Shown here piece by piece: positions 1 to 12,352 of a stretch of 64,000 nucleotides of DNA. Source of the DNA: Varroa destructor (taxonomy: Eukaryota; Arthropoda; Arachnida; Mesostigmata; Varroidae); contig NW_019211456.1 of NCBI RefSeq assembly GCF_002443255.2, forward strand, positions 39,377,042-39,441,041, given 5' to 3'. Both the position numbers and the translations under genes were made by a program. The notes below the pieces were generated by a model, which was not told where the DNA came from, did not search any database, and saw only the letters and a program-made list of their open reading frames with translations. Numbering within the stretch: position 1 is the first letter of the stretch; each line of letters starts with the position of its first letter.

Positions 1-20
1 CCTTTTGTTGATTGTTGCAG

Positions 21-51
21 TCAGATCATTGAACAGCGCAAGGAAAAGTAA
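21..51 (+). CDS. Partial terminal exon candidate at the window edge
   Basis: Positions 1-20 form a good splice acceptor: a T-rich tract ending in TTGTTGCAG. After it, one base completes a split codon, then nine codons (QIIEQRKEK) run to a TAA stop at 49-51. The tail is charged and helix-like, as expected for a protein C-terminus. Upstream exons would lie outside the window. No AATAAA was seen in the next few hundred bases, which weakens the case. An alternative is a donor at the GTAATG overlapping the stop, or no exon at all. No protein family is recognisable from so few residues. Confidence 0.3.
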
Positions 52-2000
52 TGCTCCCAGGTTGAGACCCTGCGTATCCTCAGTGGTTTAGCTAAGGGGT
101 TCGACCGAATGCGCGACTCCATGGTACGCAGTTACTTCATTCTAGAAAGACGGTCCGTGTACGACGGAGCTAGCGACTAATGACCGCAGGTTCTTTTTGT
201 TATGCTATGCCACCTACTTAGACTCGTTGGAAATTAATAAGAAATGAGCTTTTCGTCAGGTATTTGGTGTTTGGTACGAAATATGCATTGAAGACCCTTG
301 AAAAGCAAGGCATCGCATACATACCTGTTCTGAATGCAGGTGGCGGATGCGATGGATCGTTGGCTTTGTTCGGGTGCGGGTGCAGAAATGACTCATTGTC
401 TCTACAGAATTGAATTCTTCGGTGATTTTTCCCGAGATGCTGTATTTCTTAACCCAAAACATTTTTCGTGTAAGTCCGCCGGAATGCCTTCTTTATGAAC
501 GTAAACGAGAGTTCAGGGAAGACCACTGCCCATTCTATATTTCCACTTCGACTGATGATACCGTCTCATGATTCCAGTGAACCAAGGCTGAATAACAGAG
601 TTGACTAGACGGTCCGTATAAGTAGGCGCGTACTCACTAATATCACTCCCATCGGGTATCGACAGACGACTTTTGAGAAGAGAAATATCAGAGACTTGAC
701 GAAATTCGGGAGTTCGTATATCCTTGAAGTGCACCCTTAATGCTACGCAAATCTATTACTACAACTCACTTTGTTATTATTATCTGTCACCGAAAATTCA
801 ATTTACATCCGGAGTTGACCAGCAAAAATTTTAACTATGGACATATTATTAATGTGGTTCTCTAATGCTGGAAACGATCCATCATTCACTGATATGCGCC
901 ATGACAGAGGTTCTTGTTTTCACATCGTCGGACCGTTCTAAACGCGAGTTTAGAGATTCTAAACAAAGAGAGTGAAAGCGCCTCGATCCACCGCATCAAA
1001 ACATTTTGTTAAAATCTTTGATTAAAGATGCTGTACTCTCAGCGTAGGGTGGCCAGATACAGCGGGAGACCAAAGACGGGAAATGATCTGCATCATTTCG
1101 TCTTCGTTAATCGGAAGTGCCTTTAGCCTTAGCCAATTGTTCCGTTTACAGGATGGCAAGTCTTTCGCTCGCAGGCCGTTCTGGTTCCTTAGTCCCGACT
1201 TCGGTACGTTGGACAAGCGAATAGGCACTGTGGAACCTACTCCAAATGAATGGCATTCTACTTTGGACCCATGTTAGTATAAGAACATCTGTCTTACCGC
1301 CAACGGAAATCATGGTCACAGATTGAAGACACTTTTACTAATCCACTGAGCAATAATTAAGTCTGTAAGGGCAGGGTCAGCTTTCAAATTGATTTTTGTC
1401 GCCAAACTTGTTCGACCTTAGGATTTAGTTGAACGCACCAACTATTTTCCATATTTCGGGCTGAGGCTAAAACCACTTTTGATGCGTTTGTTTCGAAACG
1501 AGCCACCACGGTGTTATTAATCGTAAACACTCCGAAAAAACTACCCCTCCTGTCTGTAGGAACGGCATTCTTTCCATTGACTTCCAAATAGGCCTCGCTA
1601 CAGTGTCAAAAATGCCTTCTGGGGTTTAATTGCGAGGTGAGTGCCGATACTGACTTCACTAGATCTCCGCCTGGAGTGAGTGAAGTTAGTATTTCCTAAC
1701 CGTACTTTCCGAGTGCACACCTCATGATTAGTATACCTGTATACCGACTGTGCAGAATGGAACCCAACGTGGTAGACCCCGGAGTAAGACCCGATGTATT
1801 CGAGACCCCATCGTATCGCCAATGTTTCCATAGCATTATCATTACCATTACCAACGATGTAGTAAAAGGTACACAGTACTAATTGCGCAATCGAAGACTG
1901 CCATATTTTGTTCTATACGACCATTTGGCGATGAGTGAAAGGTAAGAATCGACACAATTTCCAGTGTGCTTGTCAACGACGCACTGTTTTTCCCTTTCAG
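52..2000. other. Stretch without a supportable gene
   Basis: Only short frames occur on both strands, mostly lacking an ATG or splice signals. No repeats of note are visible. If the edge exon is real, the first few hundred bases may be its 3' UTR. A strong acceptor (pyrimidine tract, then TTTCAG) ends at 2000 and is followed by a 37-codon open frame up to a GTAAAG donor at 2113, but the same stretch also forms a hairpin, and I do not call it an exon. Confidence 0.5.
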
Positions 2001-2107
2001 AATTGGTTGTCCAGAAATTTACCCGTTAAACCACTGAAGTATTCCACTCTGTGGATCGCTAATTGTGTACTCAATTTGTCGTGTTTATGTAACACTGATG
2101 TGCAGTA

Positions 2108-2150
2108 TTTTGGTAAAGGGTGCTGACGAAAGCATCACCCTTTACCGAAA
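2108..2150. repeat. 15-bp hairpin with 13-nt loop
   Basis: Arms 2108-2122 and 2136-2150 pair over 15 positions, 14 Watson-Crick and one G-U, around a loop at 2123-2135. The ten-base word CGAAAGCATC also occurs twice in direct orientation (2127-2136 and 2146-2155), so the locus carries an inverted and a direct repeat. No run of T follows, so a Pol III or intrinsic terminator is not indicated. Role unknown. Confidence 0.85.
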
Positions 2151-4014
2151 GCATCTCGTTTCTGATAACAGAAAGCCGGCGTTCAATTCAATGTTTCTGT
2201 AACACAGGTATTATAGAATCATTCGTTTCCAGGTACAAGACGGATGTTGTTACAAATGGTTCTTTTAATTGTTGTACTTGACTATGCCAAAAGCTCGTTA
2301 TGTTTTTTCATATTAGACTTTGGTGAACGGAACCTATTCCACGCAGGCTCTAGGCTCACTCGGATACAACTAATTAAACCAAATAGTTTTTTGTGATCTG
2401 ACGTAATTATGTGATCAGGGACTATTAGCTGCAGCATGGTTTATAAGAACTGATTTTACATTTTGTGGTTTTTCCCATTAGGAAAATTTTTTTTTAGCTA
2501 ATACGAGATATTGTCGGCGTGGAGAGATAAATTAGCATTCATACACACTGTCCCCATCTTTTCTAATCAAGTCATTCTCTTGCATCATTCATGATTTACG
2601 TCATCAATCAGATGTCAATGGAACACGAGCAGCGATCAAAGAAACTATCAAACCAACATGGTTTCAACACGGAGAAAAGTTACTACGACGAAGATCAGCG
2701 ATTCTGATGAACTGACCGAAGAGATCAAGATTTAGACGCTTCGTAATAACAAATTTTGAACAACGTGAATATTTTGATTAGATTAATTAAGTCTATAGAC
2801 GGACGTATCTTGTTGCATATCGCACTTACGGAACTAATATATGCACTATAACCCTTGTCGCATGTCTATTAGATTGGACAGTTTCTGGCCTCTCCAGCCC
2901 TGTGACCTATTTTCAACAGGCCAGATTCAGTTTTAGAGTAACTAGAAAAATCCGTTTAACCATTTACGTCAGTAACCACTGGCCTACCTGGTCAAAGCCG
3001 CATGGCTACACTTAATCTACGCTAGTTTCCCGTTTGGCGACTATGGTAGCGTGCGGTAGCTCGCTAAGTCTTTAGACTCGAGACGCGCACCTAGGATCCG
3101 CTCTGCCAACGTCTGCGGATAGGACCATGATCACTCATGTCGGGAGAGCTTTTAAATTGGTCATTCAGCTGGACGAATTCTGATTACTACTGCAGTTATC
3201 CTTTCCGGCTGCGGCATCATGATCCAAAGCTCGCATTGCAGTCGTAAAAAACGTGGAAAAAGTAACAGAGCAGTGAACTAACGCTGCACTAGAAATCCTC
3301 ATCTCAACGGCCCTAAAAGGCCACTGCTTGAATCTATGATACTATTCGATATTAAATCTTCGGCCCAGTCATTCCCTTATTACAAAACGGGCTCAGTCGA
3401 CACAAGATCGAACTGAAAGAGGTCGGAGTTACGTTAGCTGGAGCAAATTGGTCTAGCTTTTGTAAATCGACAACTTTTGTGAACGTGCTGCATTTTTCCG
3501 ATAGAAGCTCTAACGTTCTCCACATATGCCACAGTCAACCTATACAATTGGTCAAATAATCCCTCAGTACCAGCTTTTACTCGTTACTCTGCTAGAGACC
3601 GTCCCGATTCGAAACTCTCTAAGAGAAGCAAAAAGCACACCTTGTTCCCTATATTTACTCGATATGAATAACATGAGTGGCTTCCTTGACTGTGCCAATT
3701 AGCAACTGAATCTGCGTAACAATTTTTCCCCCCCTACATATAGCGTTTCTGTGCCAGTTATTTGTAATTGAAATGACTCTGTTCTCTTTATCGATTTTAA
3801 ATCGCAATACACCAAGACCATGACGGAGACCCGTAAAACGTTCTCGGTCAAACAAGACAAGCATGGTATGGTTCTTTATCTCAGTTGGTATCCGGCAACC
3901 GGAGGTTAAGTCCTACACCTGGTCGTCTGCTACGAATTGGCCTTACAGAGAAACTGGAGAACACTGGAGAATTCTGTTACATAAAATTAATTCACTGAAT
4001 AATTTCTCTTGTAG
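2151..4014. other. Stretch without a supportable gene
   Basis: A+T-rich sequence with short frames only. A T-rich acceptor-like site near 2496 and a minus-strand acceptor near 3413 (followed by an eleven-codon frame ending in TAA at 3380) were seen but are too short to call. Nothing else is visible. Confidence 0.5.
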
Positions 4015-4122
4015 TAAACACTAGTGAAGAATTTACACAATGCTATGTCTATAAATACTCGAGAGCTAGCCCTGTTAACAGGCTGGAACACTTTAAATCA
4101 TTGTTTTCGTGGCGATGGGACG
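4015..4122 (+). CDS. Weak internal exon candidate
   Basis: A pyrimidine-rich acceptor (AATTTCTCTTGTAG) precedes a 108-nt open frame that ends at a GTAACA donor (4123-4124). Entry phase is two bases, exit phase one base, giving 35 whole codons that begin NTSEEFTQCYVYKYSR. No domain is recognised. A TATAAATA word lies inside it at 4050. An open frame of this length is common by chance, so this is listed only because both splice sites fit. Confidence 0.15.
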
Positions 4123-4471
4123 GTAACAGGAACTAACGCGGAACGTCCGGCGTTGTTCTAACCACGCGAACATATTTCGATAGTGGTGATTTTCTTGTAT
4201 TATACACATTTGCGGGCATCGTGTTGTCGAGCTGAAAGGGTAGAAACCTGCTGAAAAGATGGACGATTTACTTTGACGAACGAGAAATCAAGTTACTTTT
4301 ATATCAGTTCTATCATTGAATGACCTTGCTTTGACTCCTGAAGATTCAAATGAAGAATGAATCGTATTTTCGAAAACTCTTTTATTGGTGAATATGTAAT
4401 CCGTACTATAACCCATATTTTCAGTTCTAAAAAGCTTAGTCCCAGTCCTCTTAGGCCTAACTAAAAACCAC

Positions 4472-4542
4472 TTGGTTCAGGAACAAATGAAGAGAATAAT
4501 TTCGTCTTTTAAAATTATTCTCCTCATTTGTCCGTTAACCAA
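4472..4542. ncRNA. 71-nt hairpin resembling a microRNA precursor
   Basis: Arms 4472-4502 and 4512-4531 plus 4532-4542 fold into one stem. The inner 20 nt (4483-4502 against 4512-4531) pair at 19 of 20 positions, then a five-base interior region pairs at two positions, then TTGGTT at 4472-4477 pairs perfectly with AACCAA at 4537-4542. The loop is nine bases. In total 27 of 31 arm positions pair, which is not expected by chance at this distance. Arm length and small interior loop suit a Drosha/Dicer substrate, but a tiny inverted-repeat transposon remnant is an equal alternative. The transcribed strand cannot be told, and I do not recognise either arm as a known microRNA. Confidence 0.4.
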
Positions 4543-7500
4543 TTAATCAGTAGATGATCAATTAACCCAATAGTTTCCTTCTAATTTTAAGAAGTATTAT
4601 TACGGCGTTAAGCAGCCATTAATTACTTTATTTGTAAGATATTTTCGGTACATCCGACTGCGCAGCAAATACAGAGCTGACACACTTAAATAGCTATTCA
4701 AGTTGAGAGGTCTATGGATAGTAACCTTTAGTATCTTTCAATAAACTGACTGTTCAATCTGACGGTGCATCTACTATTTAAGGACCCGGGATGAGGTTCG
4801 GCCTGAATCAGGCTGGCTACAAAGGCGTTGCTCCCGTGGTCATTTCCAGATTGTCGACCTCATTTTCAATTTGCTGAGCATGGGTTACGTTTGTTCCGGT
4901 TCGATGAAGCTATTAACTTTTCAGTCGCCATCAGCGCAGAGTATGGCAGAGATTATAGAGAGCAAATAGGAAAGATCGAAGGAAATTTCCGCCATGTTAC
5001 CTTACCACGATAGCCATCACCGGCCTTCACCCCCAACAGCTTTTCGATGAATTCAAGCTTTCACTCTGAAATTTTCGGAATATATGTAAGATTTGTATGA
5101 TGTGATCGCAACGAGTAACTTCCGCCCCTCATGGTGGTCCGGTTCTTCGGCACCCCTCTCGTCTGACAGGCACAGCCGAGTACAAGGCGCTTTCCTTCTC
5201 GAGATTATTCTGACGCTTTTGTCCCGCTTCTCCACCTCTGGAGCGTAACGGTCGTGCAATTCTTCCTGTGCGCTTATTCATCATGCGTCGTAGCCAAACA
5301 GTTGTGTTCTGTAAGAAGGAAAACATATTCTCCTTACTTTCACGCATTGGAGCTGACCAAGTGGCTATGATTAGATGGTAGCGTCGGCGCCTTCAGTGGC
5401 GCGGACGGATACAACTCCCTCTACAGGTGGCGACAGCGGACCATTCAGGAATTGTGATGGCCGCTCCGACGGCCGCAACCACAGACCACTGCCTCTGAGC
5501 GCAATAGGATAAGAAACAGGAAGAACAGCAATGTTTCTACGTATATCTGCCTGTATGAAAACAGAAAAAGGCAGGAGAAAAGGAACTGTACGAGGTGGCT
5601 TGACGCATTTGTTGTAGGATGTGACGAAAAGCAAAGCGAACACGCAAGCTTTGCCTTAGTCGTTGCATCAAGCACATACGGTCTTACACATAGAGCCATT
5701 CGTACACATCCGAGAGGTAGATAGGACACAGAAATGAGTAGGAGGATGTGGGTATTGAGGTAGCGTAATAAAAACGGACGAAGGCTCAAATGGCCACGAA
5801 GCACCACATACAATAATTTATCACATTTCTCTTGTCGCAGCCTTTTCATTAGCAAGTGCCACGCAAGGGACCCGGGGCACAGCTGTCGCAGAAGGGTAGC
5901 TTAGCAGGGGCAGCCGTGGGCGTGCTATCAATTGCTTGCCTCTGCGCCTTACAGCCGTTCACGGTTTAAGAGGAGTCGGCTTGGCGTCGGTGTCCTTGGT
6001 AACCCCCTCTCTTTGCATTAGTATTTCTTCTGTTTCTAAGTCGTTGGCGGCTACGTCTGGCAGGGAAGCTTTCCCCACTTGTCCGAGGGAACCAACTCTC
6101 AACGAAACAGTTCTCTGTTGCACACAAGACACTGTAGCTGCCACTATCAGCGATAGGAAGGATGTGAGGCATAGAAGCGGCCATAGACGTTGGATTTGCT
6201 CTGGTTTCAAACGACCGCTGAGATCTTCCCGTTGCGTAAGTAACCTCCAATGTGTAACAGAAGTTTATGAAATCAAATTATATTTATCTAATATTACGAA
6301 CAAATGCAGTCGGCTGTATATATATATATATATATATTATACGTTCCCATCTACCTCTTACCACTGCATAGTTTATTCATAATTAGGCAAAATTGCCAGA
6401 ATCAGTATCTGTGAAAAGTCGGTTAAAGAGAAATAACATTTTGAATAGCCTTGCCATCAAAGGCAAAACTGATTAATTAAAGAATGAAAATGTGTACCTG
6501 GAACTTTTGCGTTTAAAAATACCCTTGTTTCCCTATTAGTATTTGATTCTTTCAATAACTTCTCTTTAAAAGAACAAAAATACTCTGGCTTTTGCCTCTG
6601 CTAATTGATATATATTCATCGTTGGATGGTTCTACACTATCCCCAACAGCTATAGCCGTATATGCACGCATTGAAGCATCGCAAATCTTTTACCTATTTT
6701 TTTTTTTTACCTAAGCTATATATGACAGTCGTTTGGCTCACTGGACACTCATCAGTCGTCATTAATCGTCGACCGTGTACTATTTAAGTAGGGTCTATAT
6801 AAACTCGACATGATTAGGCAAAATGCGTCACATTTACGTATAACTTGCAGATATCACAATAATTGAAACTAACTTTTGGTACGTAGCTACTTAGTAAAGA
6901 TTAGTTATTCGTAATCTTCCAGCTAAATACTTTTCGTTTGCTATATTTCTCGATATATAAACACTAGATTTTGTATTCAACTGAAATCCTTCGTCCACGC
7001 AGTGTGTTATTATATTAAAACGTGCTTTTTATTACAATGATAACAAGGGAAAGAAATTAGGAACGAAAAGCATTCAGCTACTAATTTATGGGCTGATCAC
7101 CACTTAGCTGGCCTTCATCATATGCCTAATTTATGCCAGTAGTAGTAGAAGTAGCGTAAGTAGCCGAGGTTCACTAGTCCTGCACACAGATACTGCTCAG
7201 AATCGTACTTGTAGAAGCGGTTCGGGCTGCTATTCAATTGTGTGTGCGTATATTTCCCACAAGCTAAAGCGGCTGAAATCAGAAACCAGATTCCATTGGC
7301 CTCCCGTCGCACTGCCACTCTCTTCTTACCCTATTTGTGTCCTACTTCTTTGTCTGTCCGCACTCCGTTTCCCGGACAGATTCCTTTGGCCCAATAGTTT
7401 GCTGTCCTCTTTACTTGTTCCATGGCTCACAGACACTGGGTATTCCCCTTTAACAGGCACGCTTTCGAAGCGGAACCAAATATATAGCAAATATCTGGCA

Positions 7501-9169
7501 GTATCGTGAGGTAAAATACGTCGTCTGCCTTCTTTGCCGTTCCCTTGTTTTTGTCCCTGGCACGCAACAGTGTTCCTGCAAGTCGCACCACCGGGACGGA
7601 TCTGCCTTGCACTACGTTGTATTCAGCTCAACAGATTCATTGCACGTGCTCTGCAGCGACTACGATTACTAGTTCTATTCCCTATCAACGAATTTTATCT
7701 TACCAAGTTGCCTGTGTCCTTCGCATTCGCAACGGACAAATCTCTTTAGTCTTTCTTACTTCTAGCAGATGCTTTCATATTCCTGTGAAGGATGCAGGAC
7801 ACGCGGCAGTAAACCAAATTCTTCCAGAGGCGTGTGGCAACAAATCAACTCAGCCTTCCGTTGCCTATTATCAAACAGGCAAAGATCCTCGAACCTGCCC
7901 GCAGGCTTGCTTGCATGCCAGGTCGCATCTAGGCTAGTTGATGGCGCCCAGAACGACGAAATAAAATAATTTCGCTCCCACATGTCCGCCATAGCTTCTG
8001 GCATTCCTGCAGAAGTGAAACAGACTTCAGACTTGATATATAACCTTTGTGCATAGGTAAAAAGCAAAAATCGTTTCCGTGGCATCATACCTTATTAATA
8101 GTCATAAAAAGAATTTGACATCTAATAGCCATAACTCGGTTTGACCGAATTGAGACTTTGTGTTTCCTAAGTCGTACATATCGCATAGACTAGATGAAAA
8201 ATGACGTTAATAATTTAATAATACCAAAGTACACAGCCGATGCCCATTTGTTGCTTTTCGCGGTTTCGTTGTCTTTGCACCCGCAGCCTAAACGGGTACA
8301 CTGTACAGTTTCAGCGATTTTTTTTGCTACAGCCCACCAGTCTGGTTGTTTTCGCTTGTATCTAGGCCGTATGTAGCATGGCGTCGTTTCTCTACGCTTT
8401 CAAGCCATGTGCACTTCTGTATATTGTTGTATGCGTCTATGTCTACGTCTGCAGTCTGTCCTACATCTGCAAGGTTACCGAAGGCTGGCCTTAACGACGA
8501 ATAGAGGGGGGTCGCTATACAGGTGTATTTGGCCATTTTCCTTGACCCCCTGGTTATCGCCGTCAGCTTGTGACCTCGCGTACGTTCGACCTCGCATGCC
8601 AACTTGTCGTTCTCTATCTCGCATGGCGATAATAAGCTTTAACAGGTAAACGAGCTAAAAATTGACAGGACCCACGTTCAGTAGTTACAGCCCGGCAGCG
8701 GCACCAAAGTTCCTCGTTCAGGCACCTCTCATTGAGCGGGAGCTAAGGGTTGCCTGTTACAGTCTCACCACGTTATGAGTCTAACATACATGTAGCGAAG
8801 CATCGGCAATTTTCTGTCCAATTAACGAACCTTTTCTCTTACTTGCGCTCCTTGTTCCTGTTTTAGGCAGGTTGTGTATTTTTTTCGGGCTAAATCCACC
8901 AGTCTAATATAGATTTAACCGTATAGTTTCGAGCAATTTTAGGCGTCGTAATGTATTAACTTACTGAAATTCCAATAGATAAATGTATTACCAGGGTTAG
9001 TCTAGGAGGTCGCAGCGAAACGTACCGGTTACCGGAATTTATAGACACAGAAGACTATGGCTCCATTGCTGCTTTTCTTCTGGAGCTGCTTAAAATAAGC
9101 AACCATTTTTTTAGCCTTCGAGCTTTCATTTAATCGGACCAGACTGTAAAATCTTTGAAGGTTCTAATA
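4543..9169. other. Intergenic or intronic stretch with a GC-richer patch
   Basis: The 5100-6250 patch is richer in G+C and carries open frames on both strands at once, a usual by-product of composition. Within it, an acceptor ending at 5840 is followed by short open frames. A minus-strand frame (6210-5959) has a hydrophobic stretch like a signal peptide but no ATG. The remainder is A+T-rich, with runs of T near 6695 and no supportable gene. Confidence 0.5.
6317..6336. repeat. (TA)10 microsatellite
   Basis: A perfect run of ten TA units. Confidence 0.97.
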
Positions 9170-9176
9170 AAAAACT

Positions 9177-9290
9177 ATGTAGATAGTAATCTACATGGTA
9201 CACACTAGCAACATGTGATCACTACATAGTAGAGCTTGCTTTTTACATTCTGTTTGTCTACTATGTCACTACATGCTCACAATGTAGTAG
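9177..9290. repeat. Cluster of palindromic CTACAT/ATGTAG words
   Basis: ATGTAGAT at 9177-9184 pairs with ATCTACAT at 9189-9196 around a four-base loop. Further copies of CTACAT, CTATGT and ATGTAG in both orientations follow up to about 9290, including ACTACAT...ATGTAGT with a seven-base loop. Several alternative hairpins could form. This may be a remnant of a small inverted-repeat element or a locally amplified binding-site cluster. Confidence 0.6.
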
Positions 9291-9299
9291 ATTAAATAT

Positions 9300-10987
9300 T
9301 ACAATTATAAATTCAATGAATAGCAGAACTCGCAAGCGATTGAAATGTAGATGGATGATGCACGGATGATATTGTTGGTTTTAACGTGCTTAACGTGCAC
9401 ATCAGCAATATAGACCAACATCAATACCGAAACAACAACACAGTGCGATGGCCATTGTTGGCTGCTAACTAAAATGTTACCTATCAATTATAACTCATGC
9501 GGAGACGGCAGATATGGCAGTGCCAGCAAGGCTATCAATAATTGAACACGGCGCAGAACTATGGTGGAATCCATCTTTTAAGTTTTTGATATGTGAACTT
9601 CATCTCAAACTAGCCACATTACTAAATCCTAAACAACTGCGACCCCCTCTCCTTAACCGCCATCAGGCTCATGTCAACACCAACGAGCAGGACTAGCATT
9701 ACCACGACACCGTCCTGTCGTCGCAAGCAACACCTGCAACCTAACTATCAAATATAAAACAGTACGGCCGCCGCGTTACCGACACTTACCAATATAATAT
9801 TAGTAGTAGAAACGGTCGACTACAGTTGCTCTTCTTGGTCGACTTTTGATGTTATCCCACCAATCAGGTACGTAGGTAGGTATTCGTGGTAGACGTGCCT
9901 CGTCTACAAGTATGCTACAGTAATAGTTGTAGTATCAGGGGGTGTGCAGGAACGGGAAACAACGAGGTAGGGGATGGGAACAGGTTAGTGCTTCACACGT
10001 TGATTCAATTAGAGATAAAGGCCACCTCGTTGCCGTACAGGTGCTGCATATATACACACGGCCCTGGCAATTAGAATGAATTACAATAGATTATCGCCCC
10101 TTAGTAAGCTGCAGTGCCAGCTGCAATGGCAGTTTCATACACACAAGTTGAATATCCGAACTAGAATGTATAGTATTATGCATTCGGTCGACGAGCATCC
10201 TGACATCGTAGCGGCTACCTGCCGAGTTCATTCGGGCAAGGCTCGACAGCTTCGGTGTCGAGAAACTCATCAAAGTGCGCCGGAAAACCGTGACTAAGCA
10301 CGAGGAAAGAGTACTCCAACAAAGAAAGGAAAGGGAGGAGTACGAGAAGGCGATATTCGACTTTTACCGATAACAACGCAGTTAAGGGTCAGCGTAGTAA
10401 CGTTTGCTACTGTTAGTCCTTCAACAGCTTCCACTGGTTCTAATTGAATTTTGTATAATGGGAGAACTTTCAACATATTTTGGAAAGTTGCAGTCTGCAC
10501 ACTTCGTTGTCGTTTCGTTACCGGCCATTATCTATAACCGGTCTGGCAGTGCTCCGGAAAAGGTTGTTTTCGATTGTGTTGCCGCGATCAAGGAGTGTTC
10601 TAGCACCCGCCTTCGCCGCAGGATTTGAGGCCTCGCTAGCATTTGCACATAATCGAACCTTAAACGACAAATTAAACTGTATTGTGTATAAGGACTGAAG
10701 AATGGTTTCCGGTGCGTAAGTACAGGATGAAACCGATGGTGGATAATGAAACTCAGTGTTGACTGGGTCAGTACAATATAACGCATTTGAACTATACTAT
10801 GAATTCCGGTAGGCTAAATGATTGACTGAAAGACGTATCGAGTAGTCCTAAACTGTTTTGGTGGTATACTTTGAAGGGTTCTCAGCTTCTCGAATACTTT
10901 CACAGATTTCTAGCTGTGAGCCCAAGCAGTTAGCCACTATGAACATATCTACATATGTATAATCATAACAGCTCGTGATTTTTTCAG
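9300..10987. other. Stretch without a supportable gene
   Basis: Short frames on both strands, none with convincing splice or promoter signals. No tandem repeats. A small ACGTAGGTAGGTA direct repeat near 9870 is the only pattern seen. Confidence 0.5.
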
Positions 10988-11048
10988 GCCAAAAAGGCCA
11001 TTATCCATGGCACTAAATTATGCTCTAGATGAGACAAGATTGTTACAA
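10988..11048 (+). CDS. Weak internal exon candidate
   Basis: GATTTTTTCAG at 10977-10987 is a good acceptor. One base then completes a codon and 20 codons follow (PKRPLSMALNYALDETRLLQ) up to a CAA|GTAAAT donor at 11049-11050. The peptide looks natural, but 20 codons is too short for open-frame statistics. Another frame from the same acceptor gives fourteen codons to a TGA. No family is recognised. Confidence 0.17.
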
Positions 11049-12312
11049 GTAAATAGCCAGATACATTTCTTTTGAAGGCGTTCAAATCAAAAAAGTTAGC
11101 CTTCGTGACGACGACTCTAACCATAGCGGTACATGGACTTTTCACCCTAGGCTATGTAAGAATATTTGTACTAATCAAAGCAATGGCATACCTGCGGCAC
11201 GAGGGAATATGTTGGGCCACTACCGCCAAGTGTGACGGCTGTACATAAAAATATGAGCTCAACTTCTATGTGGAATTGATCCTCTAGTATTGACCTCGTA
11301 TTTCGAGCGTATTGTTTCGCAGTGTACCTATCTGAACAAGGCGTTCGTGAGACTAGTAGCAAAAGTAAACAATTTATTGGTTGGAAAATCTGAACTGCCG
11401 TTTACTGCTCCTTGATAACTTACCACTTCTAGCGGTTATTTCGCCAGTTTTTTTTTGTCTGAAAGCACTACGAAGCGCGCAGCACGGTGAGGCGATCTAT
11501 GTTCAAGCAGAGAAACAGCCAAATGAGTAGATTCATAGCCTGTAAACAGCCATCGTCCTATTTTCCAACTGTAGACACGTGTTTTATCCACCACCATTCA
11601 CTGCCCAACACAAACGTCAGGCCATGGCATATTTTGCTATGATGCTATGCTGCAGTAATCGGGAGGTAATTTGAAATCACTATAGTTAGGTAGGCCGTCG
11701 CCATGCCCAGCCTTCTCCACTTGCCATCTGCCGTGTTATTCAGTCTCTTATCACTTTAACACCAGTCATCCCGTAGTCATTTGCCGATGCCAGCGCTATC
11801 GGCGTCACCGGCCAGTACAGCTCCTTCGATCCCCGCATAAGATCTTTCGCCTATAAGCTAACCCGAAAATCTTATCTATCTTGGCAGCTCTGGCAAGTAC
11901 GACACGGCATATTCAGTCACTGCGCCAGTCAATATCAGCTAGCGTAGGTATACGGTCATTGCACTAACCGTACTAACACAGAAAACCTGCTGCTTACCTG
12001 TGAGGTGGTCTTGGTGCTAACCCGCTTCGGCAATGGTACGGTATTCTCTTGGCGGTTGTCTCCTGAGACCCTTTCGTGAGCACTTGATTTAATCGCTTTG
12101 GTGGTAGAGCACATCGCTGATCGAGTCGAGCTGGCGGCGACAGCGGCAGCTCTTCGAGGGGCTCAAATATATATGCGAATATGATGATTTTATAAAGGGG
12201 AGATATTAAAACATCATCCAAAAGCAAGGGCTTCTAATGGGTCCCTGAGTATTCTTTTTGGTTAATAATAACGAAATAAAAAGACGAAGACCACAACCAA
12301 AACGATGCACTT

Positions 12313-12352
12313 TATGCATTTGCAATTGCTAAACAAACCAAACAAATGCATA
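12313..12352. repeat. 10-bp inverted repeat, 20-nt loop
   Basis: TATGCATTTG at 12313-12322 is the perfect reverse complement of CAAATGCATA at 12343-12352. Two further G-U pairs extend the base of the stem. Function unknown. Confidence 0.75.

Noticed and set aside
80..115. CAGTGGTTTAGC followed by GGTTCGACC, suggesting a tRNA
   Set aside because: The two words are only about 20 nt apart, too close for A and B boxes.
2470..2530. Very T-rich acceptor followed by a short frame
   Set aside because: Only ten codons before a stop, and no signal supports a gene end there.
5959..6210. Minus frame with a signal-peptide-like start
   Set aside because: It has no ATG, no convincing acceptor upstream, and lies in a GC-richer patch where all frames tend to stay open.
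7880..7930. GGTTCGAGGATC B-box-like word on the minus strand with an A-box-like word upstream
   Set aside because: The A-box match is poor and no cloverleaf stems form.
7545..7937. 130-codon plus frame with many cysteines after a pyrimidine-rich stretch
   Set aside because: No ATG and no good donor; frames of this size are expected several times by chance in 64 kb.
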